Origin: Hybos culiciformis
Lineage: Eukaryota > Arthropoda > Insecta > Diptera > Hybotidae
Assembly (NCBI GenBank): GCA_964007475.1
Contig: OZ023274.1
Coordinates: forward strand, 7,998,001-8,062,000
Length of the DNA: 64,000 bases
Reading direction: 5' to 3'
Shown here: in pieces, positions 1-11,599 of the stretch
How positions within the stretch are numbered: position 1 is the stretch's first letter
Layout of the letters: each line of letters begins with the position of its first letter
Translations under genes and position numbers: made by a program
Notes under the pieces: model-generated
What the model was told of the DNA's origin: nothing
The model's database searches: none
What the model saw: the letters and a program-made list of their open reading frames with translations, nothing else

Positions 1-192
1 TGGGAACCAACAATTATCATAAAGACAAATTTTATAATTTTAACACTACATTTATGTGTACTACTCCTTTTCGCCAATATCAGTTTCGAATTTTGACAAA
101 ATTATATTAATTGACGCTATTTCTCATTTCTACACCCAATAGATAGCAATGACAAGGACATCATTGATTGTTTTGTAGGAAGAATTTACCCT

Positions 193-228
193 CGTGATCT
201 CTTACGTGATCTCTTACGTTATCTCTTA
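193..228. repeat. 12-bp tandem triplication
   Basis: Three adjacent 12-bp units of CGTGATCTCTTA, the third with one substitution. It is probably a replication-slippage product. No function is suggested. Confidence 0.8.
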
Positions 229-1470
229 CATGAGGATAAAATATATGAAGTATTCCACGATATTCAGCTTTTGTACCTTTATTCTTAATTCTTTTGAAGA
301 GATAAAGAATTCATTACAGTTTTATTCAGTATTACATAACTTCATTTGTCAGATACAAAATAGTTGATGAATAATTGCGGATTGTGTGCTAATCAATTTA
401 AATTTTCAAAAGCTTCTTTTCTGCATTACTTTTGAAGCAGGACATCCAGCAACTTTTTCTTAAAGAAATTATTAATACGCCTCAATTTGTACAATATTCG
501 CAGAGACATAAAATGTCAAATTTTACATCATTTTAAAGATTTGTGGGATGTGTGATGAATTACATACATGTTTAAAGCTTCTTGCTCAAATAAATATTTT
601 CACTGAGTTCAGGGAAGTGGCATTTGGTTCTAATATTTATTACATCAAAAAGTTATTATTTATTTCATTCAAACCACTATTGTAATATTTATACATCATG
701 TATATATACCATACCTTTACACCTTACCTATACCTACATTACATAATCTATTTCTTCAAAATTGTATAAATTATCTTAATCCTAAAGTCAATTTTAAACA
801 AACCTCACATTATTATCGTCAGATTTAGTGTAATCTTTTACAAATATTTACATATAAAATATGTATTTTGTATATACATACATAAATATAATGTAGCTAT
901 ATTATGTATTTTTTTTCAAACTTTTAGTAATATTATTTTTTGGTATATCTTTTAGTGTTTATATTTAATCAATAGTTATATAAAGTGGTTAGTTTGAATG
1001 TTATTTTTGGGTATAGGAAAAAAAAATCATATTTTTCTTTGCTTTTTGTTTCCTGGGAAATGATGCGATTGATTTTCATTCTTTTTACACTTTATTGAAT
1101 TTTACTACATACACTAAATAAAAGAGAAATTTAAAAATAGAAAAATATTTAAGGAAATATGAAATTTTTTTTTACATATTATATATAAATAGTATATGGT
1201 ATATATATAATATATAAATGTGTACAATGTATATGAACATTATTATTATTATGAATATATCATGAAGTATACAATAATTTATACTTTCTAAAAAAAAATA
1301 TGTTATAAAATCTCAACATATTTTAGATATATTTATACGTGTTTATCGAATTATGCAAGTGTTATGATAAAATTTCAAATATAAAAGTAAAATTTCCATA
1401 AACATAATCAATACACTGCGCGCCAAAACATTTGAGTTATCAAAATTGTCATTTATCTGAAAAATACTTT

Positions 1471-1505
1471 TTATTAGGACATACATTTTATTAGGACATA
1501 CATTT
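1471..1505. repeat. 17-bp tandem duplication
   Basis: TTATTAGGACATACAT occurs twice at a 17-bp spacing. It is a simple local duplication. Confidence 0.75.
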
Positions 1506-4500
1506 CTTTATTAAATTGATATAAAATTAATTTTCTTGGAGATCGAGAAAGCTTGGTAGCAATAAAAAAATTAAACATGAAAACAACATCGGATATTCCC
1601 ATAAACAGATTATAATAAAATTCGCTTCTAATTTATTAATAAAATATTTCACATAATTCCTTTTAGGGTTAGTTTGATAAAAAGGAATATTTTTAACAAA
1701 ATTAAAATCCAATTTATTTCCTACTTAATAGCAACAGAAAGAAATCAGTTTTTACTGCTTTCCACCTCTACCACCACACCCTATATATATACATTTTTGA
1801 TAGCCAAAATTTCACACCTTATATATTTATAATTGATACATCATTAATTTTGGGACGTATAGCAATAAAATAAAAATATTTTTTTTATTGCTTTTAGATA
1901 TAGAACGAAAAAAAAAACAACCGATTAATAAAATTTTTCTCAACTTTAAAGGATTTGTTTTCAATTTGTTTCTGTCAAAAAAATTGTACTAATTGCCAAT
2001 GTCAGATTCAATTAACATATATTTGCAGTAAAAGCAATTTAAATCGAGAAGGCAGAAAAAAAAAATCGAAAATATTTGAAACAAGAACATTTTATCTGTG
2101 TATAATTCGTTGAGAAAAATATAAGCTCAATTATACCTTCAAAATTGATATGACTAATATTATCTTTAATCAAAATTGGACAATGTATCTATGTTTGTCA
2201 AATTTAAATTAAGACAGAAATTGTTCTATATATTTATTTAAAATATTTTCGTTTTACACTTTTTGAACACAACTGTATATGTTCATTCATATAGTATACT
2301 ATTTGATTATTATAATGTCTTCCAGGTAGATTTTCTTTGAATTTTCTTTTCTTTTTTCTTTTTTACGTAAAGAAAAACAAAATAACAAGATACATATTTC
2401 GATTTTTTTTTTGTATTTTATTTACATTAAATTTTCTCTCTTCAAATAATTGAAGCAAAAATGAAAATATATTTGTTGTTTTTATTTACTAAACTTTTCA
2501 AATAATCTTATATTGTACAGAGGGTAGAAAAAAAAGGAAAAAAAAAGGAAAATAACTCGTATATAAACATTTATAAATCCACTACAGAAAAACTATAAAA
2601 ATCAAAATCATAATAATATACAGGAAAAATTTGTTTAATTTCTTTTTTTTTTAATTTTTTTTTATTTTTAAGGATTATTTTGTTTTTTTTTTTTTTCAAG
2701 GAAAACTATACTTTTAAAATTTATACAATACGAAGAGAGAAATTTAGATAAAAAGATAATTGAATTTTGTGTGCAAGATTTTTATATAAAATAGTAATTT
2801 TAAACAGGTTAATCGTGTAGAAAAAAGTATAAAATGTGGTTGGGTATATAAAAACATACGAAATGTTAAATATATAAATCAAAAATTTCTATCATGAATG
2901 ATGTTGCCTTGAGGATAAGTTTATAATATTTATTATGTAAAAAAGTTTTCTATATTAGACTTTCAGTTTTGTTATTTACAATAGATAATTTTCAAAATAT
3001 CTAGAATATATATGTTGAGTTGATTTTCTTTTGTCAAATATAATGTGCGTGTGCACTCTGTGGCTAATAACAAAAAAAATGACATAAATTAATAATAAAT
3101 TTTATTTTTGTCTTTTAATTAATCCACAAGCAACAGAATTTAATGAAAATATATCAAAAATTAAAATTAATTTCAGGGTTTAAATTACAAAATAAAATTT
3201 AAAAAAATTACTATTTGCACTTGAAAGTTTTTCTAAAAAAAAAAAAATTAAATTTGATATTTATTTTTCTAACATCTTCTTCTTGTTCATATATTTGATT
3301 TTAATTTGAATTTTAAAAAGGATCCGATTTCAAATAAAAAAGTTTATTTTCCTAATAAGAAAAACATACATATAAATTATACATACCTGTTTATAAATCA
3401 AATAAACATAAATATATAAAAATAAAATAAAATACCTGCAAACATTTTATTGTTCCCATCTTACTAAAAATAATAAAAAAAAAAGGATTCTATTTTTTTT
3501 GGCAAATATATTAATTTTATTTCATTTACAAAAAAATTTACAATATTACATAAATAAAAATAAAAGTCCGAGCTGGATCGGCGGCGGAAAAAAAATTTGT
3601 TTGTGGTTTTATGATAAGTCGAAGTCGAAACACAGATATGATTAGGTAATAATTTTTATTTTAATACATATTAGATTTTAAAAATAAGATATTGATTACT
3701 CTGGTCTAAGAGTAGTTTCTAATTGAAGACATATTTACTTAAAATTGCTTACTTCAAGTAAAAAAAAATCTTTTAAGGAATTGGGTAACTCTAGCACAAT
3801 AGACATAGAAGATGTATAAAAGCTGAGATATCATAATGTTTATAATAAATTCGATGTGAAATAGACCATTATTATTTTTATTTAAATTAATTTTTTTATT
3901 CAGCACACGAAAGTAGTATTCGCTGACTTGGCGTGTTGCAAGGACAATATCTTTTTGTTCAATCATATAAATTTTAAAATTGACATTTATACCCTACATA
4001 TTATACCTTTGTATAAAAGAAAACTATATATTTAATATTATATGAAAATTCTCCACACGTCACTTTATATGACTTATTATTTAAATTGCAAATTTTTATC
4101 ATATAAAATGAAAATAAATTGAGAAAAAAAAAGAAGTGTTTTCCCATTTTCCCTATTTGTTTTTTTTTTTTTTTTTTTTTTAATTTTATTTTATTAATAT
4201 TTATTATCACTGTTTTGCAATTTTTCATCCTTTTTAATGAAAGGTGAAAATTATAAATATTTATATTTGATATTATATTATACACTCAACAACATAAGCA
4301 GCAGCAGAATTATAATATTATTTATATATAGAAGAAGCAGTAGCAAAGTACTTATTATACATAGAAATGTTGTTTACAATTTTTTAATCAAATTACTCAC
4401 TTAACTAAATTTTATCGTTTATTTTAATATGATTTTTTACCTTCACATATATAATATAATGAATAAATATTACTCAACTTTCATTTTATAATTTTCCCTC

Positions 4501-5169
4501 TATAAATTTTCTTTCTCGTATTTTGTTTTTTAATTTTGATATTTATAAAATGTTTCCACATTTTGTTGTATGCATGCGAATAATAAAATTATGGGTTTGA
4601 TTTGCAAATTATGTCAATTCATCTTTTATACCTATATATGTATATATATTCTTTTTTTAGTCATTAAATTGAAACCATATAGTAGTTATATATTGTTCAT
4701 TGTATACACAAACATAAATGATGTGAACATAACATATATTTTAAAATAATTTGATTATAAAAAATGTGGTTATACATAACATCATCATAATATTATGTTG
4801 TGTGTTTTTATTTTTAATTTCATGACTCAAAGAAAATATTATAACATTTGATCTATGATTGAAGAAATTTTGTAAACTTAAAAGCAAACTTATATTTAAT
4901 AAGGTTAGTTCTTTTCATGTTCTACTATTATGAATTCCAATACCTATAAAATTATCTTAATAAATATTAGACACTTTACTTAAATCAAATGTATATTGAA
5001 TATAATGAAACTAAATAATATAAAAAAAAAATTTCAAATAATACAAATTTCATATTTCAAATAATCAAATTTATTTTAAATCCTGCCAATATGATAATTT
5101 TTATAAAAAATTACAAAATTATTCGTTAGATTTTATATATATGTATAATATGTTAGTTTCAGAAGACTT

Positions 5170-5265
5170 TACCCAACTAGCAAATTAGCTCTATAAGAAG
5201 ATTCAATTCTTTTAGTAGAAAGCTTATGTATTCTAGTAACTGTCTATTAAGTATCACGAATCCTG
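5170..5265. repeat. Possible dispersed repeat, copy A
   Basis: This stretch shares several short blocks with the reverse complement of 8316-8403: ACCCAACTAGCA(A/G)ATTA at one edge, then GCTTATGTATTCTAGTAA against GCTGTATAAGATTCTAGTAA. The block GTATCACGAATCC also occurs at both loci. The blocks are roughly colinear but diverged, consistent with two old copies of a small inverted-orientation element. No target-site duplication was found, so the assignment is weak. Confidence 0.35.
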
Positions 5266-6083
5266 TTATAACCTCAGAAGTGGCGAAAATTATAAGTATA
5301 ATTTGTTATATAAGTATCTATAAATGGGTTAGTAAATGGCTAATAACATTCTTGAATTCTGTGACTAATCCCATTATTAGCCTGTATAACACTTTTTTTC
5401 ATGAAAGAAAAGAGAAGGACAGCCATAAAAAAAAGAAGTGCATAAATATAGTATATAAAAAAGAAAATAGTTAAAAGAAAAGGAAAACCAATAAAATATA
5501 ATAAATAAATATTTAGATGGGTATATGTAATGATAAAATAAATGTATTTGTATTTAATTTAACTTGTGCACATTTTAATTTTTAAATGTGTATTAAATTA
5601 AGTATATACAAAACTATTGCAATTGTTGAAAAAAATAAAATTGAATTTTTTTTTTTTTCATGCAATTGAAAAAATAATGCAATTTTTAATATTCTAGGAT
5701 TAATAAATATGAAAACCTAGTGAAATTTATGATATTTAAATTATTTTAAATTTAAAAAGGCATTAAATTTGTTAAAATTTTGGTACATTTTAAAGTCATA
5801 TAAGCAAAGTATGAGTAAAATGTAGTTTGCCATGGCACAAATAAATAAAATTTAACTGATGTTCTATTCTTTTTACGTAGTTTTTTGAATTCATAGATTT
5901 TTTCAAAAAGAATCAACAATTTGCCAAATAATAAAATATTTAGTTCTTCAAACAAACTTTTGCGTTTAAATAACTTCAATTTCCATAAAGTATTTTGTTC
6001 CTATATTCGGATAACCTATGTTATTTTTAGGAACTTTTATAGAAAGATCCCAAAATTTTAAATTATTTCCTGTTTCATACATA

Positions 6084-6626
6084 CAGTCAACCCTCCTACA
6101 ACGCGAGAGATACGTTCTTAGAAAACGTCGTGTAGTAGGCAATCGCGTTGCAGGAGACATGAACTCTATAGAAAAAAAGGGGTTAGGTTCCAAGTATAAA
6201 AAAATGCAATTAAATTAATAATTAAATATACTCAAGATTTTATTAGAAATCCTTCAATAAAATTATAATAAATTAATAAAAATTAACAAAATTAAAATTA
6301 AGAACTAAATAAAAATTCAAATTTATAAAGATTAAAATGTAAAAAGGAATATTGATGAATATAAGAATAATATCACTGCTAACCGGATTATGCCGCGAAC
6401 GTTTTGCTGGTGCTATATCCGAATCTGAACTACTAAAACAAGAGATAGGTTCGTTAGCTCTTGCGGTCGTTTAAAACATTCCGAGATAAGCGATTTTTTT
6501 TAAAAAATAATTTTTTTTATCACGTTGTAGGAAAAAAATCGCGTTGTGAGAAAAATTGCCGCCATTTATGAATCGCGTTGTAGCGAAAACGCGTTATAGA
6601 AGTGTCGCGTTGTATAGGGTTTACTG
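6084..6626. mobile_element. Tigger/pogo-like MITE (Tc1-mariner superfamily)
   Basis: The left end reads CAGTCAACCCTCCTACAACG. The reverse complement of the right end reads CAGTAAACCCTATACAACG, so the two form imperfect inverted termini of about 22 bp. Both ends are flanked by TA (6082-6083 and 6627-6628), the target duplication expected of Tc1/mariner-type elements. Termini starting CAGT with a nearby CGTTGTA/CGTTATA motif are typical of the Tigger/pogo branch. Variants of TCGCGTTGTAG recur at least four times in the right 140 bp and twice on the left, like subterminal transposase sites. At 543 bp and without a transposase-like frame, it would be non-autonomous. Short open frames across its left half follow the termini and are not genes. 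Confidence 0.78.
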
Positions 6627-7534
6627 TACTTAAGTTTTGTTTATTGATTTTTATTTTTAAGGATATTATTTTTAATTTTTTCAATTGTTAAAAAACACTA
6701 AAAAAATGTTTAATAGGGATAAAAATTAATTTAATTTTGTGAAACTAAAATAACAAATAAAAAAAATTAAATAGTCGTTTTTCATTTTTGAAGCAAAAAT
6801 TAATCAAAAACGAATTTTCCTTATTTGATTGGAATTATTTTTTTAAAATTAATACTTTCGTGTTTTTTTACACGAAAGAGGTCTAGTGAAGTTAAACTAT
6901 TCACTGGTATCATTCACTATAAATTTTTCATCACAAAAAACTAAAATGGTAACCAACCTGTCTGTATTGCCATGTCTATAAATAATTTAAAGGAACATTT
7001 TGGAGTTCTAGGTACAATTAACAAGGATAAAAAAGTGCGAATTTTTAGACAAAACGGAAGGTATTAAAAATTCAACCTTACAATAAAGAATGCTATTAAA
7101 TTCTTAGTCAGTAGTTTGATTTTATTTCCCAAAATAATTAATATTTTCTTAACAACGTAAAAATTCAGAAAATAATAATTATCCGGGAAAAAATTCTCAC
7201 AAATTCCACCCAAGGATACGTCTAACTAAAAAATCCTTTAGGTTGATTTTCCGATCATCATACTCTTTTATTATTTCGGACCATTTGAACCTTTCAACCC
7301 TTACACAATAATTTTCTATTTCCGAACAATAAGTGCATCATTTTAAAATCATGAATCTGCAAAGAATTTCCGCAAAATTATAATAAAAACGTCAACGTAA
7401 AGGAAGTCAAAGTGATAATTTTACAAACAATAAACTCTCTCAAGTCCTTATTATATTTATATGGTTAGGGGATTAGTGCAATAACCTGGTAACACGGAAT
7501 TTAAATTATTTTTGTTATTGTTTTTAAAAGCATA

Positions 7535-8255
7535 CGGCAAATACGCATGAAACTATTTTTGTCCTCTTTTCTCATAGTGCAAAGTAAAAAACAAATGTAA
7601 AAGTTACTAGCAGGATCACGGCCGGCATTAAAGAAAACTTTTTTTCCTCTTTTCTCATAGTATGAAGTGAAAGAGAAAAAAAATAGTTTTGTTATAAAAA
7701 TAAAAGCTAATAGCAGGATCACGGCCGGTATTAAAGAAAACTTTTTTTCCTCTTTTCTCATAGAACGAAGTAAAAGAGAAAAAAAATAGTTTTGTTATAA
7801 AAATAAAAGCTACTAGCAGGATCACGGCCGGCATTAAAGAACACTTTTTTTCCTCTTTTCTCATAGTATGAAGTAAATGAGAGAAAAAATAGTTTTGTTA
7901 TAAAAATAAAAGCTAATAGCAGGATCACGGCCGGTATTAAAGAAAACTTTTTTTCCTCTTTTCTCATAGAACGAAGTAAAAGAGAAAAAAAATAGTTTTG
8001 TTATAAAAATAAAAGCTAATAATAGCAGGATCACGGCCGGCATTAAAGAACTTTTTTTTTCCTTTTTACTCATTTGTAGGAGGTAAAAGAGAGAAAAAAT
8101 AGTTTTGTTATGAAAATAGAAGCTAATAGCAGGATCACGGTCCGCATTAAAGAACATTTTTTTTCCTTTTTACTCATATGTACAAAGTAAAAGAGAAGAA
8201 GAATTTTGGGATAAGATGAATTCTAATAGGAAGACTGAAACCGGCATTAAAGAGC
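7535..8255. repeat. ~103-bp tandem satellite, about seven units
   Basis: The block GATCACGGCCGG(C/T)ATTAAAG recurs at 7614, 7717, 7820, 7923, 8029 and 8133, with a degenerate copy near 8230. Spacings are 103, 103, 103, 106 and 104 bp. A leading partial unit starts near 7535. Each unit has a GC-rich core, a CTTTTTTTCCTCTTTTCTCATAG block and a pyrimidine/purine-rich arm ending in TAAAAGCTAATAGCAG. Middle units are nearly identical and the edge units degenerate, the usual pattern of unequal exchange. The minus strand carries overlapping frames encoding the same KEEKK-type peptide in each unit. These reflect the repeat period (one base off a multiple of three) and are not genes. Confidence 0.93.
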
Positions 8256-8315
8256 TGTTTATATTTTTTAATGAAATAGAATTCTTATAAATGTTGCATA
8301 ATAAGATCACTATGA

Positions 8316-8403
8316 TTCAGTATCACGAATCCTTTTACTAGAATCTTATACAGCTTATAAGTGGTATAACAGTTATTTACAAGAATAATCTGCTAGTTGG
8401 GTA
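8316..8403. repeat. Possible dispersed repeat, copy B
   Basis: This is the inverted partner of 5170-5265. It starts with GTATCACGAATCC and ends with TAATCTGCTAGTTGGGT. It directly follows the ~103-bp satellite. Similarity to copy A is patchy. Confidence 0.35.
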
Positions 8404-8419
8404 TTCACCTTATAAGCCT

Positions 8420-9655
8420 GAGAAATTAGGCAAATTAAAAATTAATAATTGTGATAGATATATCCAAGCTAAAACTCACCATTTCACATTTATACTATTT
8501 TGCTCTGAAAAAATACAAAAAAATAATCATGATTAGTATACTTCGTTATATTCAAAATTTATAGAATATAGCTAATTAATAGTTCATCAGGACTCCAAGG
8601 TTTTTGGTTTTAATATCAGATTTTAGAGATTTCGAATAAAAAACAAAACTGTAGAATAGTTTGTCATGAAGTTATGAAAAATAAATTATTTACCAGAATT
8701 TGTATAATACTTTACATAAAAAGAAAAAAATCAAATTAAATTATTCCCTCCAACTTTCAAATCTGAAATCCTTGGCAACATTATTTCACTTGGTCAGAAG
8801 TTTTCAACCATTACATAAAATATTATATATACGGTATACTTAATATTATTATTTCGAAACTCTTTAACTATCATTTTCTATCAAAAATTTTATATTCATT
8901 TTTATTTTTTTTAATCAAAATTAAATTTAAAATAATGTCCTACATAACTATGAGACTGTTTCATTTTCAACGTTATGCACCATTTACATGCTCGACATTT
9001 ATTTATATCTTTTTTATTTTTCCTTACGTATATATATTGCATAGGTATGTATATTTTTAATTCCAAAACATTACGACGAGTATATTATTTCTGCATTTTT
9101 TTTTGGTTTTGTTTTTTTTTTTTTTTTCTCTGTTGAAATTATATCGCGCAAGAAAAAAGTTAAATATATACAATTTATTTTAACTTGATAAATATTATTT
9201 AAATGATGCAGTAGATAGAAAAAAAAAGAAAATTTTTTTAATAAAATAAATCTCGAGGAAAAAAAAAAAAAAAACAAAATCTTTTATAGGTAGGTATACA
9301 AGTATTTTCTTGGATAAGAAAGTTTATATGACCGGAAATATTTTCGTGAAAAAATTTGACCTTTTTATGCCCATATTTTTGTATACGAATTTTTTATTTA
9401 TGGAGTTTTCATTCATTTTGAAGGCTCTTATAAATTTTCCAGAAAATAATTTACTGGCAATTTAACTATATTTTATAAGTAGTAAAATACAGAGATGCAG
9501 TTGAATGTATGTTGTATAATCATTCTGCATAGAAAAATCAAATTAGTGGATTTATTAGCAACGTAAGTCGTAGAAAACTAGAAAAGCGTTGAACAGAATT
9601 GTTCATATGAATCTGTTCGGAAAATACATTAAGTAAAAAAGTGTAGCTGTGATGT
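8420..9655. other. AT-rich non-coding DNA, no feature seen
   Basis: No coding, RNA or mobile feature was recognised. Poly-T and poly-A tracts near 9095-9130 and 9255-9275 generate a spurious Phe/Lys-rich frame on the minus strand. Confidence 0.6.
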
Positions 9656-9656
9656 G

Positions 9657-9804
9657 TAAAAAAAAAAAAAACAACAACACAAACACTTAATTCAAGTGAA
9701 ACAAATTGAAAATGCACACAAATTCCAGTCCGAGGTGGGAATCGAACCCACGACAGTACATGCTGTAGGATAAAAGCAATACCACTACACAATGACGGCT
9801 GACA
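9657..9804 (-). mobile_element. tRNA-derived SINE or tRNA pseudogene
   Basis: Read on the minus strand, this has an exact RNA polymerase III box B (GGTTCGATTCC, plus-strand 9738-9748) within a T-arm-like GTGGGTTCGATTCCCAC hairpin. Upstream is a box A-like TGTGTAGTGGTATTGC (plus-strand 9777-9792), at tRNA-like spacing. The acceptor-stem ends (AGCCGTC-like and TCGGACT) do not pair well and no convincing anticodon stem forms, so this is not a functional tRNA. Downstream on the minus strand is a short tRNA-unrelated body followed by TGTTGTTG and a T13-14 tract at 9657-9672, which resembles a SINE tail. The full length is uncertain because no flanking duplication was found. Confidence 0.75.
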
Positions 9805-10688
9805 GTATCCATATTGATTAGTTGGTAATTTTCAGTAAAAACCATTTCGAATGTACAACATCTAAAGTACATAAATCGGACCACCTTAACTAATAGGATC
9901 TATAAGAGATTTTAAATAGAATTATAAAAAATTTCCCGTAATAAATGTCATAAAATTATATTAAAGAAGCTGAAATTTTAAAAATTTGATAAACTGTGAA
10001 TATAATGCTAAAGTTAATTAGAAAAATATGTAAATATGACCAGTTTCATGTAATTTTTTCTGCAAGTTCGAAAAATGAAGTCTACAAAATTTAGAAGTTT
10101 TTGTTTTTGTGAAAATTATACTGTTTTATTTCAGGTGAATTGACCATTACTTCATAATTAATCAAAATCAGACTTTTTGAAAAAGCAAAAAAGTTTTGGC
10201 AACTTCTAAGTCATTATCCTTAAATAAAAAAAACGAAACAGGGTACCTTAAGTACAAAATCACTATTTTATCTGAAATTCACCTGAAATATTTAACATAT
10301 AATTTAAAAATAAAAAAAAAACTGAAATTCATCAACAAAACTTATAATTTATCAATATGATCTGAATAGATAAAGTTTTATTTACAGTTTATTTTTTTGT
10401 ATCCTTTTTCCTATTTTTTATTTCTTTTATTGGCAGAGGCAAAAAAAAAAAATAAGAAAAGTAACTTTAAAAGTTTACAGGATCAACTTAAAACTATATA
10501 AGAGAACTTTTTATTTGAAACCCTTAAATAATTTTTCTGTGCAAGTTTTTCAAAATAGGTAAATTTGAATAAGTTTGAAACGAAAATATAAGAAGAAAAA
10601 TATAAACATGGAACTAAGTCAGAAGAGTAAAAAAAAATTTCCGATATACTTTAAAAGTATATATTTGCTCAGAAAAATTATGTAGTTT

Positions 10689-10956
10689 AAAAAAATAAGT
10701 AAAAACGAGTTTTCAAAAAAACTGACGCATGAAAAAGTAGTAAATAAATTTTTCTTCACACACAGAGGTGGACTCAGATTTTTTGATTGGGACGTATACG
10801 TTGATTTGATTCATGAAGAGAAAGAATATATTCAAGAGAAATGTCCCAATCAACAAATCTGAGTCCACCTCTGTGTGTGAAGAAAAATTTATTTTCTCCT
10901 TTTTTATGCGGCTTGGCCAAAGTTGTGTTTGAAAACTCGTTTTTTACTTATTTTTA
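10689..10956. repeat. Long inverted repeat (foldback)
   Basis: The arms at about 10689-10793 and 10843-10956 are separated by a 49-bp spacer. The inner ~52 bp of each arm (10742-10793 and 10843-10894, containing CACACAGAGGTGGACTCAG) are identical except for one transversion. The outer parts pair imperfectly and end with AAGTAAAAACGAGTTTTCA against its complement. Transcripts would fold into a hairpin of about 270 nt. The right arm runs directly into the dispersed repeat starting at 10928, so this may be the foldback end of that family. No target duplication was identified. Confidence 0.9.
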
Positions 10957-11592
10957 TTTTCTGCCTTTTTTACGTTATTTAAATTGTCATTAGAAATATT
11001 CCTAGATTTTTCAAGTTTTCATGATTGTTGAAGATTTATCACTAATCATATCGATGAAAATTTTTACGATGATTTTCCCGCTTTTCCGGGTTTTCCATCG
11101 AGTTTTCCACAAAAGCAACTTTATGCAACTCATTTCGCCCTCAAACGCTTCCTTGGTCGGAAAAACTCCGGAAAAGCGATTTCCATGAATTTTCCTCAAT
11201 TTTTTCTGCAAGTTTTCACCATTGTCGGAGAGAAAGTAATGATGCCAGTTGATAATGAACTCATTCCTGCATAATTTAGAAAACTTTTTTGACGGAAAAT
11301 TTTCCGGAAAAGTCGGAAAATTTTTTCCGAATAATCGGAAAACTTTTAATTTTTCCTGAAACGGATTTATCACTAATCAAATTTGTACCAAATTTTCAAA
11401 TGTTTTTTCCCGATTTTCCGGGTTTTCCATGGAAACATCCAATTGTCACGCGACATGAACCTGTATGCCAAATTTCAGCTCGCTGTGATGTCGAAAAGTG
11501 GGTCTACGAGAGTGTCGAAAATATAGTAAAGAAATATATAAACAGACAAATTCGTGTACGACTTAATAATAATTGTGGCCTCAAAAATTAAA
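10928..11592. repeat. Dispersed repeat family X, copy 1
   Basis: This is clearly homologous, in the same orientation, to 18232-18849. Shared blocks include TGAAAACTCGTTTTTTACTT at the start, CTAATCATATCGATGAAAAT, ATGATGCCAGTTGATA and the terminal TTAATAATAATTGTGGCCTC. An internal direct duplication about 331 bp apart (TTTATCACTAATCA followed by TTTTCCGGGTTTTCCAT, near 11035 and 11366) is present in both copies. Copy 1 has about 45 bp near 11440-11500 that copy 2 lacks, including AAATTTCAGCTCG, a phrase common near the ends of insect interspersed repeats. Frames on both strands (for example 11011-11373 minus) arise from the GAAAA/TTTTC-rich composition. No transposase or reverse transcriptase motif was seen, so the class is unknown. 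Confidence 0.85.
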
Positions 11593-11599
11593 ACACTTA

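Larger units (their letters stand above)
1..5160. other. AT-rich non-coding DNA, no gene seen
   Basis: I see no coding exon, RNA gene or transposon terminus in this stretch. It is dominated by A/T homopolymers (for example a T tract of about 22 at 4160-4181) and TA-rich simple sequence. The short open frames here translate to Phe/Lys/Asn/Ile-rich low-complexity peptides, as expected by chance at this base composition. The only local structure is two small tandem duplications, listed separately. Confidence 0.7.

Noticed and set aside
7501..8157. Four overlapping minus-strand frames with shared KEEKK/ITKLFFFSF peptides
   Set aside because: They repeat because the DNA is a ~103-bp satellite. 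Overlapping, phase-shifted frames with identical starts are an effect of the repeat.
9721..9804. Functional tRNA gene on the minus strand
   Set aside because: Box A and box B are good, but the acceptor ends do not pair and no normal anticodon stem-loop forms. A SINE or pseudogene is more likely.
11011..11591. 120- and 100-codon frames on opposite strands
   Set aside because: They lie in the dispersed repeat. The corresponding frame in the second copy at 18337-18669 differs in length and reading, and the peptides match no family I recognise.
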